The notes: a model not told the origin generated them from the letters alone. DNA of 11,339 nucleotides from an uncultured Bacteroidales bacterium (GCA_947177315.1 CAMWTX010000035.1:1-11339), one strand, 5' to 3'. Numbered from the stretch's first letter, positions 1 through 7,147 are shown. Numbers and translations are program-made.

Positions 1-2
1 CC

Positions 3-119
3 CTCATTCCCGACATCATTGTCTATAACACGCCCGAAACCATTATGGCAGGCCGCGACCTGCAGCTGGAAAAGGCGGTGGAAGAAATGCTCAAGGAAGC
101 CGACGCCCTGAAAAAATAA
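3..119 (+). CDS. C-terminal end of an S41 (tricorn-like) peptidase, partial
   Basis: Only the last 38 codons are in the window, in the frame that ends at TAA 117-119. The tail contains PDI near its start, then TPE, AGRDLQLEKAVE and a Lys-rich end. The arrangement PDI...P...GRDxQLExAVE is the usual C-terminal signature of tricorn-protease-like S41 serine peptidases, in which it follows the catalytic core. In that family the enzyme degrades peptides and is often exported; neither property can be checked here because the catalytic residues and N-terminus lie outside the window. The PAS gene starts three bases after the stop, so the two are probably co-transcribed. The assignment rests on a short motif and is moderately sure. 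Confidence 0.6.
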   Translation, partial: LIPDIIVYNTPETIMAGRDLQLEKAVEEMLKEADALKK

Positions 120-122
120 GCC

Positions 123-467
123 ATGGACAAGATTTTTGAAGAACTGAATGTGGCCATTACCGTTTGCAAGGCAGACGGGGAGATTATCGAAATGAACCAA
201 AAGTCGAAAACGGTGAATCTCAGGCCGGGACAGGAAACCCTGGTGGGGCAGAACGTGCTCGACTGCCATCCCGAACCGGCGCGTACCAAACTGCAGGGGC
301 TTTTGGACACGCAAGCCACCAACGCCTATACCATCGAAAAAAACGGAGTCAAGAAATTGATTTACCAGACGCCTTGGTACGAAAACGGCAAGTTTATGGG
401 CTTGGTGGAATTCTCGTTGGAGATACCTTTCGAGATGCCGCATTACGTGCGTAAGCCGAAAATGTAG
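123..467 (+). CDS. Stand-alone PAS-domain protein
   Basis: This 114-residue protein is essentially one PAS domain: an N-terminal stretch (NVAITVCKADGEIIEMN), a GQNVLDCHPEP segment near residues 63-73, and a C-terminal strand pair (YENGKFMGLVEFSLEI). The DCHP segment resembles the C-terminal PAS domain of DUF438-type proteins (PAS_10), in which an N/D-CHP motif is followed by a helix. No signal peptide, membrane segment, kinase or DNA-binding domain is present, so it would be a cytoplasmic small-molecule or cofactor sensor acting through a partner. ATG is three bases after the upstream peptidase stop, indicating an operon. It ends 21 bases before the clpX promoter box. The ligand is unknown; the CHP histidine could coordinate a metal or haem, but that is inference. 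Confidence 0.75.
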   Translation: MDKIFEELNVAITVCKADGEIIEMNQKSKTVNLRPGQETLVGQNVLDCHPEPARTKLQGLLDTQATNAYTIEKNGVKKLIYQTPWYENGKFMGLVEFSLEIPFEMPHYVRKPKM

Positions 468-488
468 GTTTTGCTTTCGGTTTATTCG

Positions 489-496
489 TATCTTTG
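489..496 (+). promoter_or_regulatory. Bacteroidota -7 promoter box (TATCTTTG) for clpX
   Basis: TATCTTTG fits the TAnnTTTG consensus exactly. The clpX ATG is only 12 bases beyond it, so a start site 5-8 bases downstream would leave a leader of a few bases. No -33 TTTG was found at normal spacing; the nearest, TTTG at 470-473, is only 15 bases away. Confidence 0.6.
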
Positions 497-508
497 TCGT
501 TTGGTATT

Positions 509-1798
509 ATGGAAAAGGAAAGAAAAAAGAACGGCAATCCCCAGTCTAAAGCACGAGGCGGTGTGCGTTGTTCGTTTTGCGGAAAGGAACTCAACGGCAG
601 GGAACCTGCCGTGCAGGGGGCGGACGGCGCCATCCTTTGTCGGGAGTGTGCCCGGCTTGCCCAACGCTACTTTGCCGAAATCGAAAAGGAGTATCCTTCC
701 AAAGGCTCTTCCCTCGATCCCATCAAACTGAAGAAACCGCAGGAAATAAAACGTTTCCTCGATCAATACGTCATCGGCCAGGACGAAGCCAAGAAAGTGC
801 TTTCGGTGGCGGTCTATAACCATTACAAACGTCTCAATTATTCGGCGGCCGGCCATGATGCCGACCAAACGGAAATCGAAAAGTCGAATATCCTCATGGT
901 AGGGCCTACCGGCACGGGAAAGACCTTGCTGGTGCGCAGCATCGCACGTCTGCTGGACGTGCCTTTCTGCATCGCCGATGCCACGGTGCTTACCGAAGCG
1001 GGCTATGTGGGCGAAGACGTGGATTCGATTCTGAGCCGCCTTCTGCAGGCGGCCGATTTCGATGTGGCCCAGGCCGAGCGCGGCATCATCTTTATAGACG
1101 AGATAGACAAGATTGCGCGTAAAAGCAGCAATCCTTCCATTACCCGCGATGTTTCGGGCGAGGGCGTGCAGCAGGCCTTGCTGAAGCTTTTGGAAGGCAC
1201 GGATGCCCTGGTGCCGCCGCAAGGAGGCCGTAAGCATCCCAATGCCGAAATGGTCAAGATAAACACACGCCATATCCTCTTTATCGGCGGCGGTTCTTTC
1301 GACGGCATCGAGCGGCACATCGCCTCGCGCATGAACCGCACGGCCATCGGATTCAAGAAAGACGAGGAGCGCCGTACCGCCGACGAAGACGAAAACGTGT
1401 TGAAATACATCGCCCCGCAGGATTTGCGTTCCTACGGGCTCATTCCCGAACTGGTGGGGCGTTTTCCGGTATTGACCTGGCTCGACGAGTTGGACCGCGA
1501 GGCCTTGCGCAATATTCTTACCGAACCCAAGAACGCGCTTGTGCGGCAGTACCGGCAGTTGTTCGCCATCGACGGGGTGAATTTGGAATTCGAGCCCGAA
1601 GTATATGATTTTGTGGCGGAAAAAGCCCTGGAGTTCAATATCGGGGCTCGCGGTCTGCGCGGTATCATGGAAGCGATGATGAACGAACTGATGTACGAAC
1701 TGCCTTCTTCCGATGTCAGGGAATACCGCGTTACCTTGGACTATGTCAAGTCGCATTTCGACAAGGGTTTGTCGGATAAATTAAAAAACAGTCGATGA
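509..1798 (+). CDS. clpX: ClpX, ATP-dependent Clp protease unfoldase subunit
   Basis: ClpX is a hexameric AAA+ unfoldase that recognises tagged proteins and feeds them to ClpP in the cytoplasm. From ATG 509 it has 429 residues, normal for the family. It has a zinc-binding domain with CxxC pairs at 21/24 and 44/47, Walker A GPTGTGKT at 132-139, the GYVG pore loop at 165-168, Walker B IIFIDE at 193-198, the RKH loop at 241-243, the ClpP-docking tripeptide IGF at 280-282, and the sensor-2 segment GARGLR near the C-terminus. All parts needed for work with ClpP are therefore present. ATG 509 is preferred over an in-frame TTG at 494 because the TTG overlaps the -7 box. No clpP or tig lies beside it, unlike the common tig-clpP-clpX order. 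Its TGA overlaps the ATG of the next gene. Confidence 0.97.
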   Translation: MEKERKKNGNPQSKARGGVRCSFCGKELNGREPAVQGADGAILCRECARLAQRYFAEIEKEYPSKGSSLDPIKLKKPQEIKRFLDQYVIGQDEAKKVLSVAVYNHYKRLNYSAAGHDADQTEIEKSNILMVGPTGTGKTLLVRSIARLLDVPFCIADATVLTEAGYVGEDVDSILSRLLQAADFDVAQAERGIIFIDEIDKIARKSSNPSITRDVSGEGVQQALLKLLEGTDALVPPQGGRKHPNAEMVKINTRHILFIGGGSFDGIERHIASRMNRTAIGFKKDEERRTADEDENVLKYIAPQDLRSYGLIPELVGRFPVLTWLDELDREALRNILTEPKNALVRQYRQLFAIDGVNLEFEPEVYDFVAEKALEFNIGARGLRGIMEAMMNELMYELPSSDVREYRVTLDYVKSHFDKGLSDKLKNSR

Positions 1799-3165
1799 TG
1801 TTCCGTATCCGGCTTATAGGTTTGTTTTTACTGGCCCTTTCTTCCTGCCTTGCGGCGCAGGAGGATTGGTTCACGAAGGCTTTTCCCCAAATGGCCGTCA
1901 AGAACGGAAAGGGGGCGGAGGTCAAAGCGGCATCACCCGTAAGGATTGTTTATGACGCCAATGTGATTTGTGTGGGCGGAAAGGCGCATCTGAGTGCGGA
2001 TTGCTCCCTGTACGGTTCCGGCGAAAACCTCTCGTTCGAATGGTTCAGGATGGAAGGAAGCCCCGTTTCCATCGGCACGGGTCAAAGCGTGGACTATACG
2101 TCGAAAGAAGAATCCGAGACCTGTTTCTTTGTGAATGTTACCGACGGGGAAGTGGCGGTGGGTTCCGACACGGTATGGATTTACACAACCCGCATGCCCG
2201 AATACACCACCGTTTATGATACCATCTGCCCCGGCATGGAAGCTACCGTAGGGGTGAACGGCGGTGATTATTGGGCATGGAGCACATCCGGCACGTCTTC
2301 TTTCATCAATATCCGTCCGCCCAAGACCACGGTTTACCGGGTGCGCGTGTCGTATTATCCCATCGTGCAGACCGGTTATATCAACGCTTGCTATGCGGAA
2401 GACTCGGCCATCGTTACTGTAAACGACTCGGCTGTGTTCCGTTTGTCGGGCGACGGCGAGATGTGCGCCGGTTTTGACGCTACGGTGCGTGTGGAAGAAG
2501 GCACGGATGTGGTTTGGAACGGTGTTCCGGGCGGTGTTTCGCAACAGTTTACCATAACGGAAGATATGGTGGTCAATGTGGTGGCCACCGACCGTTTCGG
2601 CTGCCGTGGCCTGAAGCATTGGCCTATTGCGGTGGTGGAGAATCCGCGCGGCGAAATCTATGCCTATGTGGACGGAGAACCCTCCGATTCGGCTTGTCTG
2701 GGCTCGCTGGTGAGGTTGGAGGTGGAAAGCGATATGGAATGCTCTTACCGCTGGTTCAACCGGGATACCTTATATTATACCGAAGTCTATCCGCAGGCCG
2801 ATTTTACGGCCTATTGCGATTTGTCGGTGGGCGGCGGCCTGCAGGGAACGCAGTGCAAGATCCGCCTTGAAAAGCACATTGCGGTAAGGAACTGCCACAA
2901 CGTGTATTTTGCCAGCGGCTATGTATTGGATGGCTTTAACAAGACTTACGGGCCGATAGGCGTGGAAGACACCACCCGAACCTACGAATTCCGCATCTAC
3001 AACCATAACGGAACCATGGTGTTCCATACCGCCCGTTTTACCGAAGGCTGGGACGGAACGTACAAAGGCAGACAGGTTCCGCCGGGCGTGTATGTCTATG
3101 TATATCGCGAAACCTACCGCCAGCATACGTGGGAACGCCGCGGTACATTCGCCGTGATCAAATAA
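1795..3165 (+). CDS. Secreted Ig-like protein with CHU_C / type B T9SS sorting domain
   Basis: The 456-residue product starts with a charged then hydrophobic stretch ending LALSSCLAAQE, an export signal. Cleavage could be by signal peptidase I after LAA, or LSSC could serve as a lipobox. The middle (about 35-365) is beta-rich with several Cys and looks like tandem Ig/PKD-like modules. The last roughly 90 residues carry the CHU_C pattern (YEFRIYNHNGTMVF, GWDGTYKG, VPPGVYVYVY, final GTFAVIK), which directs passage through the type IX secretion system and attachment or release at the cell surface. No enzyme motif is visible, so the role may be adhesion or structural. ATG overlaps the clpX stop by four bases (ATGA), implying translational coupling. 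A second in-frame ATG follows at 1798. The partner function is unknown. Confidence 0.85.
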   Translation: MMFRIRLIGLFLLALSSCLAAQEDWFTKAFPQMAVKNGKGAEVKAASPVRIVYDANVICVGGKAHLSADCSLYGSGENLSFEWFRMEGSPVSIGTGQSVDYTSKEESETCFFVNVTDGEVAVGSDTVWIYTTRMPEYTTVYDTICPGMEATVGVNGGDYWAWSTSGTSSFINIRPPKTTVYRVRVSYYPIVQTGYINACYAEDSAIVTVNDSAVFRLSGDGEMCAGFDATVRVEEGTDVVWNGVPGGVSQQFTITEDMVVNVVATDRFGCRGLKHWPIAVVENPRGEIYAYVDGEPSDSACLGSLVRLEVESDMECSYRWFNRDTLYYTEVYPQADFTAYCDLSVGGGLQGTQCKIRLEKHIAVRNCHNVYFASGYVLDGFNKTYGPIGVEDTTRTYEFRIYNHNGTMVFHTARFTEGWDGTYKGRQVPPGVYVYVYRETYRQHTWERRGTFAVIK

Positions 3166-3197
3166 GGTTTTCTTTTGAATTTTAAGGGGAGGGATTC

Positions 3198-3217
3198 CGG
3201 CATGCGGAGGCGTGCCG
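3198..3217. terminator. Hairpin between convergent genes, possible bidirectional terminator
   Basis: CGGCATGC and GCGTGCCG pair over 8 bp (one G-T wobble) around a GGAG loop. It lies 32 bases after the T9SS-cargo stop and 11 bases after the minus-strand pgi stop. On the plus strand a T-rich stretch follows after a short gap (CTATTTATTT); on the minus strand there is no clear U tract. Termination is plausible but not certain. Confidence 0.5.
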
Positions 3218-3228
3218 TTCCGGACTAT

Positions 3229-4563
3229 TTATTTGCCCAAAAGCCGGAACATGTTTTGCTTGTAGGCTTCCACCCCGGGCTGGTCAAAGGGATTCACATT
3301 CATCGAATAGCCGCTCAATCCGCAGGCGAATTCAAAGAAATAAATCAATTCCCCGATGTGCAGGGCATTCAACTCGGGAACGCAGATGCGCAGCACCGGC
3401 ACGTTGCCTTGTTCGGAGTGCGCCATCAGCGTGCCTTCTTCCGCCTTTTGGTTCACATAAGCCATTTCCTTGCCGGCCACGAAGTTCATGCCGTCTAAGT
3501 TGCGTGCGTCTTGCGGAATGACGATGCGTGTGTTTTGTTTTTCCAGGCTCAGCACGCTTTCAAAGAAAAGGCGTTCGCCGTCTTGGATATATTGCCCCAG
3601 GGAATGCAGGTCGGTGGTGAAGCCGGCGTTGGAAGGGAAAAGCCCTTTGCCTTGTTTGCCCTCGCTCTCGCCGTAGAGTTGTTTCCACCATTCGCTCAGA
3701 TAATAGAAGCGCGATTCGAAATTTACCAGCAGTTCCACCTTCTTGCCGTATGCCGCATATTGGATCTGGCGGAAAAGGGCGTATTGGGCGGCGATATTGC
3801 CAGTCCAGTCGAGTTGGTCGGCAATGAGCCGTTCCTGCATCTGAGCCGCTCCCGCCACCAAGGCTTTGATGTCGATGCCGGCCACCGCCAGAGGGAAAAG
3901 CCCAACGGGGCTCAGTACGGAATAGCGGCCGCCGATATTGTCGGGAACCATGTAGGTGGTGTAGCCTTCTTCGGTAGCCAAGGTGCGCAAGGCTCCCTTG
4001 GCGCGGTCGGTAATTGCCACGATGCGTTGCCGTGCTTCTTCCTTGCCGTACTTCTTTTCGAGATGGTTGCGCAACAGGCGGAAAGCGATGGCAGGCTCGG
4101 TGGTGGTGCCCGATTTGGAGATTACGCAAAGCGTATAATCGTGTTGGTCGAGCAGTTCGAGCAGTTCGTTCATGTAATCCTGGCCCAACTGGTGTCCGGC
4201 ATAAACGATGGCCGGGCAGCCGGGCATGCGGGAGGCCAACTGCGGCTTGAGGGCTTCGGTAACGGCACGGGTTCCCAGGTAGGAGCCGCCGATACCGATG
4301 CAGACGAACAACTGCGATTTTTTCTTGAAATCCTCCGCCTTGGCGAGCATTGCATCCAGTTCCGATGCGGGAATCTGTGCCGGAAGCCGAACCCAACCCA
4401 GAAAGTCGTTGCCGGCGCCTGTGCCGTCCAATAGCGTGCGGTACGCCTGTCCGATACTTTCTTTCAATGCCGCAACAGTGGAACCGTCTTGGCGTTCAAT
4501 AAGGTTGGCAAGTATTTTGCCGGCTTCAAGCCCGTAGGTAAAATCAAGGCGGAGCGATTTCAT
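3229..4563 (-). CDS. pgi: Glucose-6-phosphate isomerase
   Basis: The enzyme interconverts glucose 6-phosphate and fructose 6-phosphate in glycolysis and gluconeogenesis in the cytoplasm. The 444-residue length matches the short bacterial Pgi form. Recognisable blocks are GIGGSYLGTRA (phosphate-binding region, about 91-101), ISKSGTTTEPAIAFR in the SIS fold, the EWWKQLYGESEGKQGKG region with the active-site Glu and nearby Lys, and the C-terminal FDQPGVEAYKQNMF block, whose Lys is the conserved catalytic one. The start ATG is 12 bases downstream of the gap stop, so gap and pgi form an operon with gap first. No domain is missing, and composition matches the neighbouring chromosomal genes. Confidence 0.96.
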   Translation of the reverse strand: MKSLRLDFTYGLEAGKILANLIERQDGSTVAALKESIGQAYRTLLDGTGAGNDFLGWVRLPAQIPASELDAMLAKAEDFKKKSQLFVCIGIGGSYLGTRAVTEALKPQLASRMPGCPAIVYAGHQLGQDYMNELLELLDQHDYTLCVISKSGTTTEPAIAFRLLRNHLEKKYGKEEARQRIVAITDRAKGALRTLATEEGYTTYMVPDNIGGRYSVLSPVGLFPLAVAGIDIKALVAGAAQMQERLIADQLDWTGNIAAQYALFRQIQYAAYGKKVELLVNFESRFYYLSEWWKQLYGESEGKQGKGLFPSNAGFTTDLHSLGQYIQDGERLFFESVLSLEKQNTRIVIPQDARNLDGMNFVAGKEMAYVNQKAEEGTLMAHSEQGNVPVLRICVPELNALHIGELIYFFEFACGLSGYSMNVNPFDQPGVEAYKQNMFRLLGK

Positions 4564-4575
4564 GGCAGTTATCTT

Positions 4576-5583
4576 TTATTGGAACAGGCGGCAAGCCAAA
4601 TCGGCCACACGCCAGGAATAACCGTATTCGTTGTCGTACCAGGCCACCACTTTCACAAAGTTGCCGTCCATCACTTTGGTGAGTTTGGCGTCGAAAATGG
4701 AGGAGTGGGGGTTGCCCACGATGTCGATGCTCACAATCGGGTCTTCGGTGTATTCGATGATGTTCTTCATCGAACCCTGGGAGGCTTCCTTGATGGCGGC
4801 ATTGATTTCTTCCGCCGTAACCTCACGGTTCAGTTCTGCCGAAAGGTCAACCACCGAGCCGTCGGGCGTGGGAACGCGCATGGCGAAACCGTCCATCTTG
4901 CCCTTGAGGTCGGGCAACACCAGACCCACGGCCTTGGCGGCGCCGGTGCTGGTGGGGATAATCGACACGGCGGCGGCGCGGGCACGGCGCAGGTCCTTAT
5001 GGTTGCCGTCCAGAATCACCTGGTCGTTGGTATAGGAGTGGATGGTGTTCATGAAACCGCGGCGGATGCCGAATTTTTCGTGCAGCACCTTGGCTACGGG
5101 GGCCAGACAGTTGGTGGTGCAGGAAGCGTTGGAAACCAATTTGAGGTCGGGCGTGATGACGTGTTCGTTCACACCCATCACAATTGTGGCGTCCACATCG
5201 TCGGCCTTGTCGGCGGGCGCGGTGAGCAACACTTTCTTGGCACCGGCGGCCAGATGCTTTTCCATGCCTTCGCGTTTGCGGAAAACGCCGGTGGATTCGA
5301 TAACTACATCTACATCATGTTCGGCCCAGGGAATCAAGGAAGGCTCTCTTTGGATATAACAGGGGATGGATTTGCCGTTTACCACAAGCTTTTCGCCTTC
5401 CAGACGTGCTTCGCCGGCAAATTTGCCGTGCACGGAGTCGTATTTGAGCAGGTGGAGCCTGGTTTCTAAGGGCATCGTACCATTAATGGCTACGACTTCC
5501 ACTTCGGGTTTCTGCAAAAGATTTCTGAACGTGATGCGGCCGATACGACCAAAACCATTGATGGCTACTTTAACTTTGGACAT
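4576..5583 (-). CDS. gap: Type I glyceraldehyde-3-phosphate dehydrogenase, atypical cofactor pocket
   Basis: This 335-residue enzyme oxidises and phosphorylates glyceraldehyde 3-phosphate to 1,3-bisphosphoglycerate. Seen directly: Rossmann motif INGFGRIGR at 8-16, catalytic SNASCTTNC with Cys155, His182 in the MNTIHSYTNDQ block, the S-loop LRRARAAA, and the C-terminal WYDNEYGYS. The enzyme therefore looks active. Unusually, the motif that normally reads IND after the second beta strand is ING (Gly35), which removes the Asp that binds the NAD+ ribose hydroxyls. The matching S-loop region is DGNHKDL (192-198) in place of the usual DLPHKDL. Both changes are at positions known to control NAD/NADP choice in this family, so NADP+ or dual use is inferred. 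First gene of the gap-pgi operon, read away from the repeat array. Confidence 0.95.
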   Translation of the reverse strand: MSKVKVAINGFGRIGRITFRNLLQKPEVEVVAINGTMPLETRLHLLKYDSVHGKFAGEARLEGEKLVVNGKSIPCYIQREPSLIPWAEHDVDVVIESTGVFRKREGMEKHLAAGAKKVLLTAPADKADDVDATIVMGVNEHVITPDLKLVSNASCTTNCLAPVAKVLHEKFGIRRGFMNTIHSYTNDQVILDGNHKDLRRARAAAVSIIPTSTGAAKAVGLVLPDLKGKMDGFAMRVPTPDGSVVDLSAELNREVTAEEINAAIKEASQGSMKNIIEYTEDPIVSIDIVGNPHSSIFDAKLTKVMDGNFVKVVAWYDNEYGYSWRVADLACRLFQ

Positions 5584-5615
5584 AATGCAAATTGTTTGTT
5601 ACGGTTTAAAACGCC

Positions 5616-5644
5616 GCCGTATTTTGCGTTCCATACGCAACGGC
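5616..5644 (-). other. Hairpin in the gap 5' leader
   Basis: TTGCGT (5624-5629) and ACGCAA (5635-5640) form a perfect 6-bp stem with a five-base loop. GCCG and CGGC outside it (5616-5619, 5641-5644) extend the stem across a four-base bulge. It lies 33-61 bases upstream of the gap ATG, probably inside the untranslated leader. A role in mRNA stability or in control by a ligand or protein is possible but nothing in the sequence identifies one. Confidence 0.35.
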
Positions 5645-5658
5645 AACGAAAAACGCTG

Positions 5659-5666
5659 TAAAGTTA
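5659..5666 (-). promoter_or_regulatory. Possible -7 box for the gap-pgi operon
   Basis: On the minus strand this reads TAACTTTA, one mismatch from TAnnTTTG. It would give a leader of roughly 65-70 bases containing the hairpin at 5616-5644. No -33 TTTG was seen at normal spacing, so the call is weak, but no exact box was found closer to the gene. Confidence 0.3.
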
Positions 5667-5720
5667 CGTAATTTCCACCAATTTACGAAGCCTCCGTCAG
5701 ATTATAAAAATTAGATTGAA

Positions 5721-5871
5721 AAGTTTTAGTGGTTGTATTCCCAAAACTAATCGAATTTGAAAAGTTTTAGTGGTTGCATTCCTAAAACTAATCGAATTTG
5801 AAAAGTTTTAGTGATTGCATTCCCAAAACTAATCAAATTCATGAAGTTTTAGTGGTTACATTCCCAAAACT
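5721..5871. repeat. Four contiguous 41-bp repeats with alternating half-sites (putative operator array)
   Basis: Units begin at 5721, 5762, 5803 and 5844, a strict 41-base period. The fourth is cut at its position 28, where it runs into the promoter of the ATPase gene. Each unit has AGTTTT at its positions 2-7 and AAAACT at 23-28, an inverted pair; unit 2 extends this to AGTTTTAG/CTAAAACT. Centres of successive half-sites are 21, 20, 21, 20 bases apart, so all eight lie on about the same face of the helix. The linker (AATCGAATTTGAA in units 1 and 2) is also conserved, with drift in unit 3. There is no variable spacer, so this is not a CRISPR array. An operator for cooperative binding is the simplest reading. 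Confidence 0.85.
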
Positions 5872-5875
5872 TTTG

Positions 5876-5883
5876 TATCTTTG
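5876..5883 (+). promoter_or_regulatory. -7 promoter box (TATCTTTG) for the ATPase gene
   Basis: An exact TAnnTTTG match, 24 bases before the ATG at 5908, giving a leader of about 20 bases. The last repeat half-site (5866-5871) ends four bases upstream of the box, so a protein bound there would be expected to block RNA polymerase. No standard -33 TTTG is present at the usual distance; the repeat occupies that position. Confidence 0.65.
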
Positions 5884-5907
5884 ACGTGTTAAACATTGAG
5901 CAAAAGC

Positions 5908-7104
5908 ATGGAAACGATAACGAGAGACTTGTATTTGAACCAACTCAAGGCGTTTAAGGATAAGAAGTTGATAAAGGTGATTACCGGCATCCGGCGTTGC
6001 GGAAAGTCAACCTTGTTGGATTTGTTCGGACAATATCTGATGGATTCGGGGGTGACGGAGGAGCAAATCATCCGAATCAATTTCGAGGATTATGATTACA
6101 TCGATTTGCGGGATCCGAAAAAACTGTATCAATATGTAAAGAAACGCTTGGTGCCTAAGCGGAAAATCTATGTCTTTTTCGATGAGATACAGCATGTGAC
6201 GGATTTTCCCGATGTGGTGAACAGTCTGCATATCAAACCGAATGTGGATGTGTATGTAACGGGCTCCAATGCGTATATGCTCTCTCACGAAATCGCCACC
6301 TTGATGTCGGGTCGCTATGTGGAAATCGCCATGTTGCCGCTTTCGTTCAAGGAATATGTGACGGGAACGGGAGGCCGTGAGAATCTGTCTCAAAAATATG
6401 CCGATTATATAGCATTCAGTTCTTTTCCCTATGCCTTGGAGATAGAGGGGGAATCCGAGCGATTGGATTATCTGAGCGGTATTTACAGTACGATTGTGTT
6501 GAAAGATATTGTTTCGCGCTATAAGGTGGCCGATGTGACCATGTTGGAGAGTGTGGTTCGTTTTGCGGCGGACAATATCGGTAATATTTTATCAACGAAG
6601 CGTATTGCCGATACCATGACATCGGCAGGCCGGAAAATGGATGTCAAGACCGTGGAGAAATTTTTGGCCTATCTGCAGGAAAGTTTCGTTCTCTATAAGG
6701 CGGACCGCTACAATATAAAGGGGATGCAGTATTTGAAAACCTTGGAAAAATACTATTTGGTGGATATGGGCTTACGGCGCTTGCTGTTGGGCAGCCGAAA
6801 TTTCGATGCCGGCCGCATTTTGGAGAATATCGTTTATCTGGAGTTGATTCGGCGGAAATATAAGGTGTATGTCGGCAAGATAGACAGCCTGGAAGTTGAT
6901 TTTGTGGCGATGGGAAATAAGGGCCCCGTGTATTATCAAGTGGCGGCCACCGTGCGCGACGAGGCGACCTTGAAACGCGAGTTGGCCTCCTTGCAAAAGA
7001 TAAACGACCAATATCCCAAATATCTGTTGACCTTGGACGAAGACCCGGATGCGGATTACAACGGCATCCGCCGTATCAATGTTTTGCAGTGGTTGGTGGA
7101 GTAA
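5908..7104 (+). CDS. AAA family ATPase with DUF4143 C-terminal domain
   Basis: The 398-residue protein has a P-loop ATPase domain (AAA_14) with Walker A GIRRCGKS at 27-34, Walker B YVFFDEIQ at 88-95, the sensor-like TGSNA at 118-122 and the family-typical LMSGRYVEIAMLPLSFKEY at about 132-150. A DUF4143 domain follows. Near its end, RILENIVYLEL, then LEVDFV and YYQVAATV, resembles the decayed PD-(D/E)xK nuclease fold usual for DUF4143, with Gln where a catalytic Glu/Lys motif would stand. Proteins of this type are common in Bacteroidota in many copies; their cellular role is not established. ATG 5908 was preferred over an in-frame TTG at 5896. The gene stands alone, with a repeat array at its promoter and a convergent gene after it. 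Confidence 0.9.
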   Translation: METITRDLYLNQLKAFKDKKLIKVITGIRRCGKSTLLDLFGQYLMDSGVTEEQIIRINFEDYDYIDLRDPKKLYQYVKKRLVPKRKIYVFFDEIQHVTDFPDVVNSLHIKPNVDVYVTGSNAYMLSHEIATLMSGRYVEIAMLPLSFKEYVTGTGGRENLSQKYADYIAFSSFPYALEIEGESERLDYLSGIYSTIVLKDIVSRYKVADVTMLESVVRFAADNIGNILSTKRIADTMTSAGRKMDVKTVEKFLAYLQESFVLYKADRYNIKGMQYLKTLEKYYLVDMGLRRLLLGSRNFDAGRILENIVYLELIRRKYKVYVGKIDSLEVDFVAMGNKGPVYYQVAATVRDEATLKRELASLQKINDQYPKYLLTLDEDPDADYNGIRRINVLQWLVE

Positions 7105-7128
7105 AAACTTGTATCTATATAAGTATTT

Positions 7129-7147
7129 TTGTAAAATCTATTTACAA
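7129..7147. terminator. AT-rich palindrome between convergent genes, weak terminator candidate
   Basis: TTGTAAA and TTTACAA form a perfect 7-bp inverted repeat with a five-base loop, 24 bases after the ATPase stop and 31 bases after the minus-strand HNH stop. The stem is AT-rich and no long T tract follows on either side, so termination is only a possibility. This short gap also marks the drop to AT-rich DNA. Confidence 0.3.

Noticed and set aside
494..496. TTG as clpX start
   Set aside because: It overlaps the TATCTTTG promoter box, so it would not be in the transcript; ATG 509 in the same frame gives a normal ClpX N-terminus.
482..1756. Long open frame on the minus strand opposite clpX
   Set aside because: It is an antisense shadow of clpX, has no recognisable domain and is His/Phe-rich as expected for the reverse of a GC-rich gene; clpX itself is fully conserved.
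3511..5469. Long plus-strand open frames opposite pgi (3511-4434) and gap (4489-5469)
   Set aside because: Their products are low-complexity (Gly, His, Val, Phe) and match no family, while the opposite strand encodes complete Pgi and GAPDH.
5721..5871. CRISPR array
   Set aside because: The units are contiguous and alike over their whole 41 bases; there are no unique spacers and no cas genes.
5896..5898. TTG as start of the ATPase gene
   Set aside because: An in-frame ATG at 5908 gives the usual N-terminus of this family and needs no rare start.
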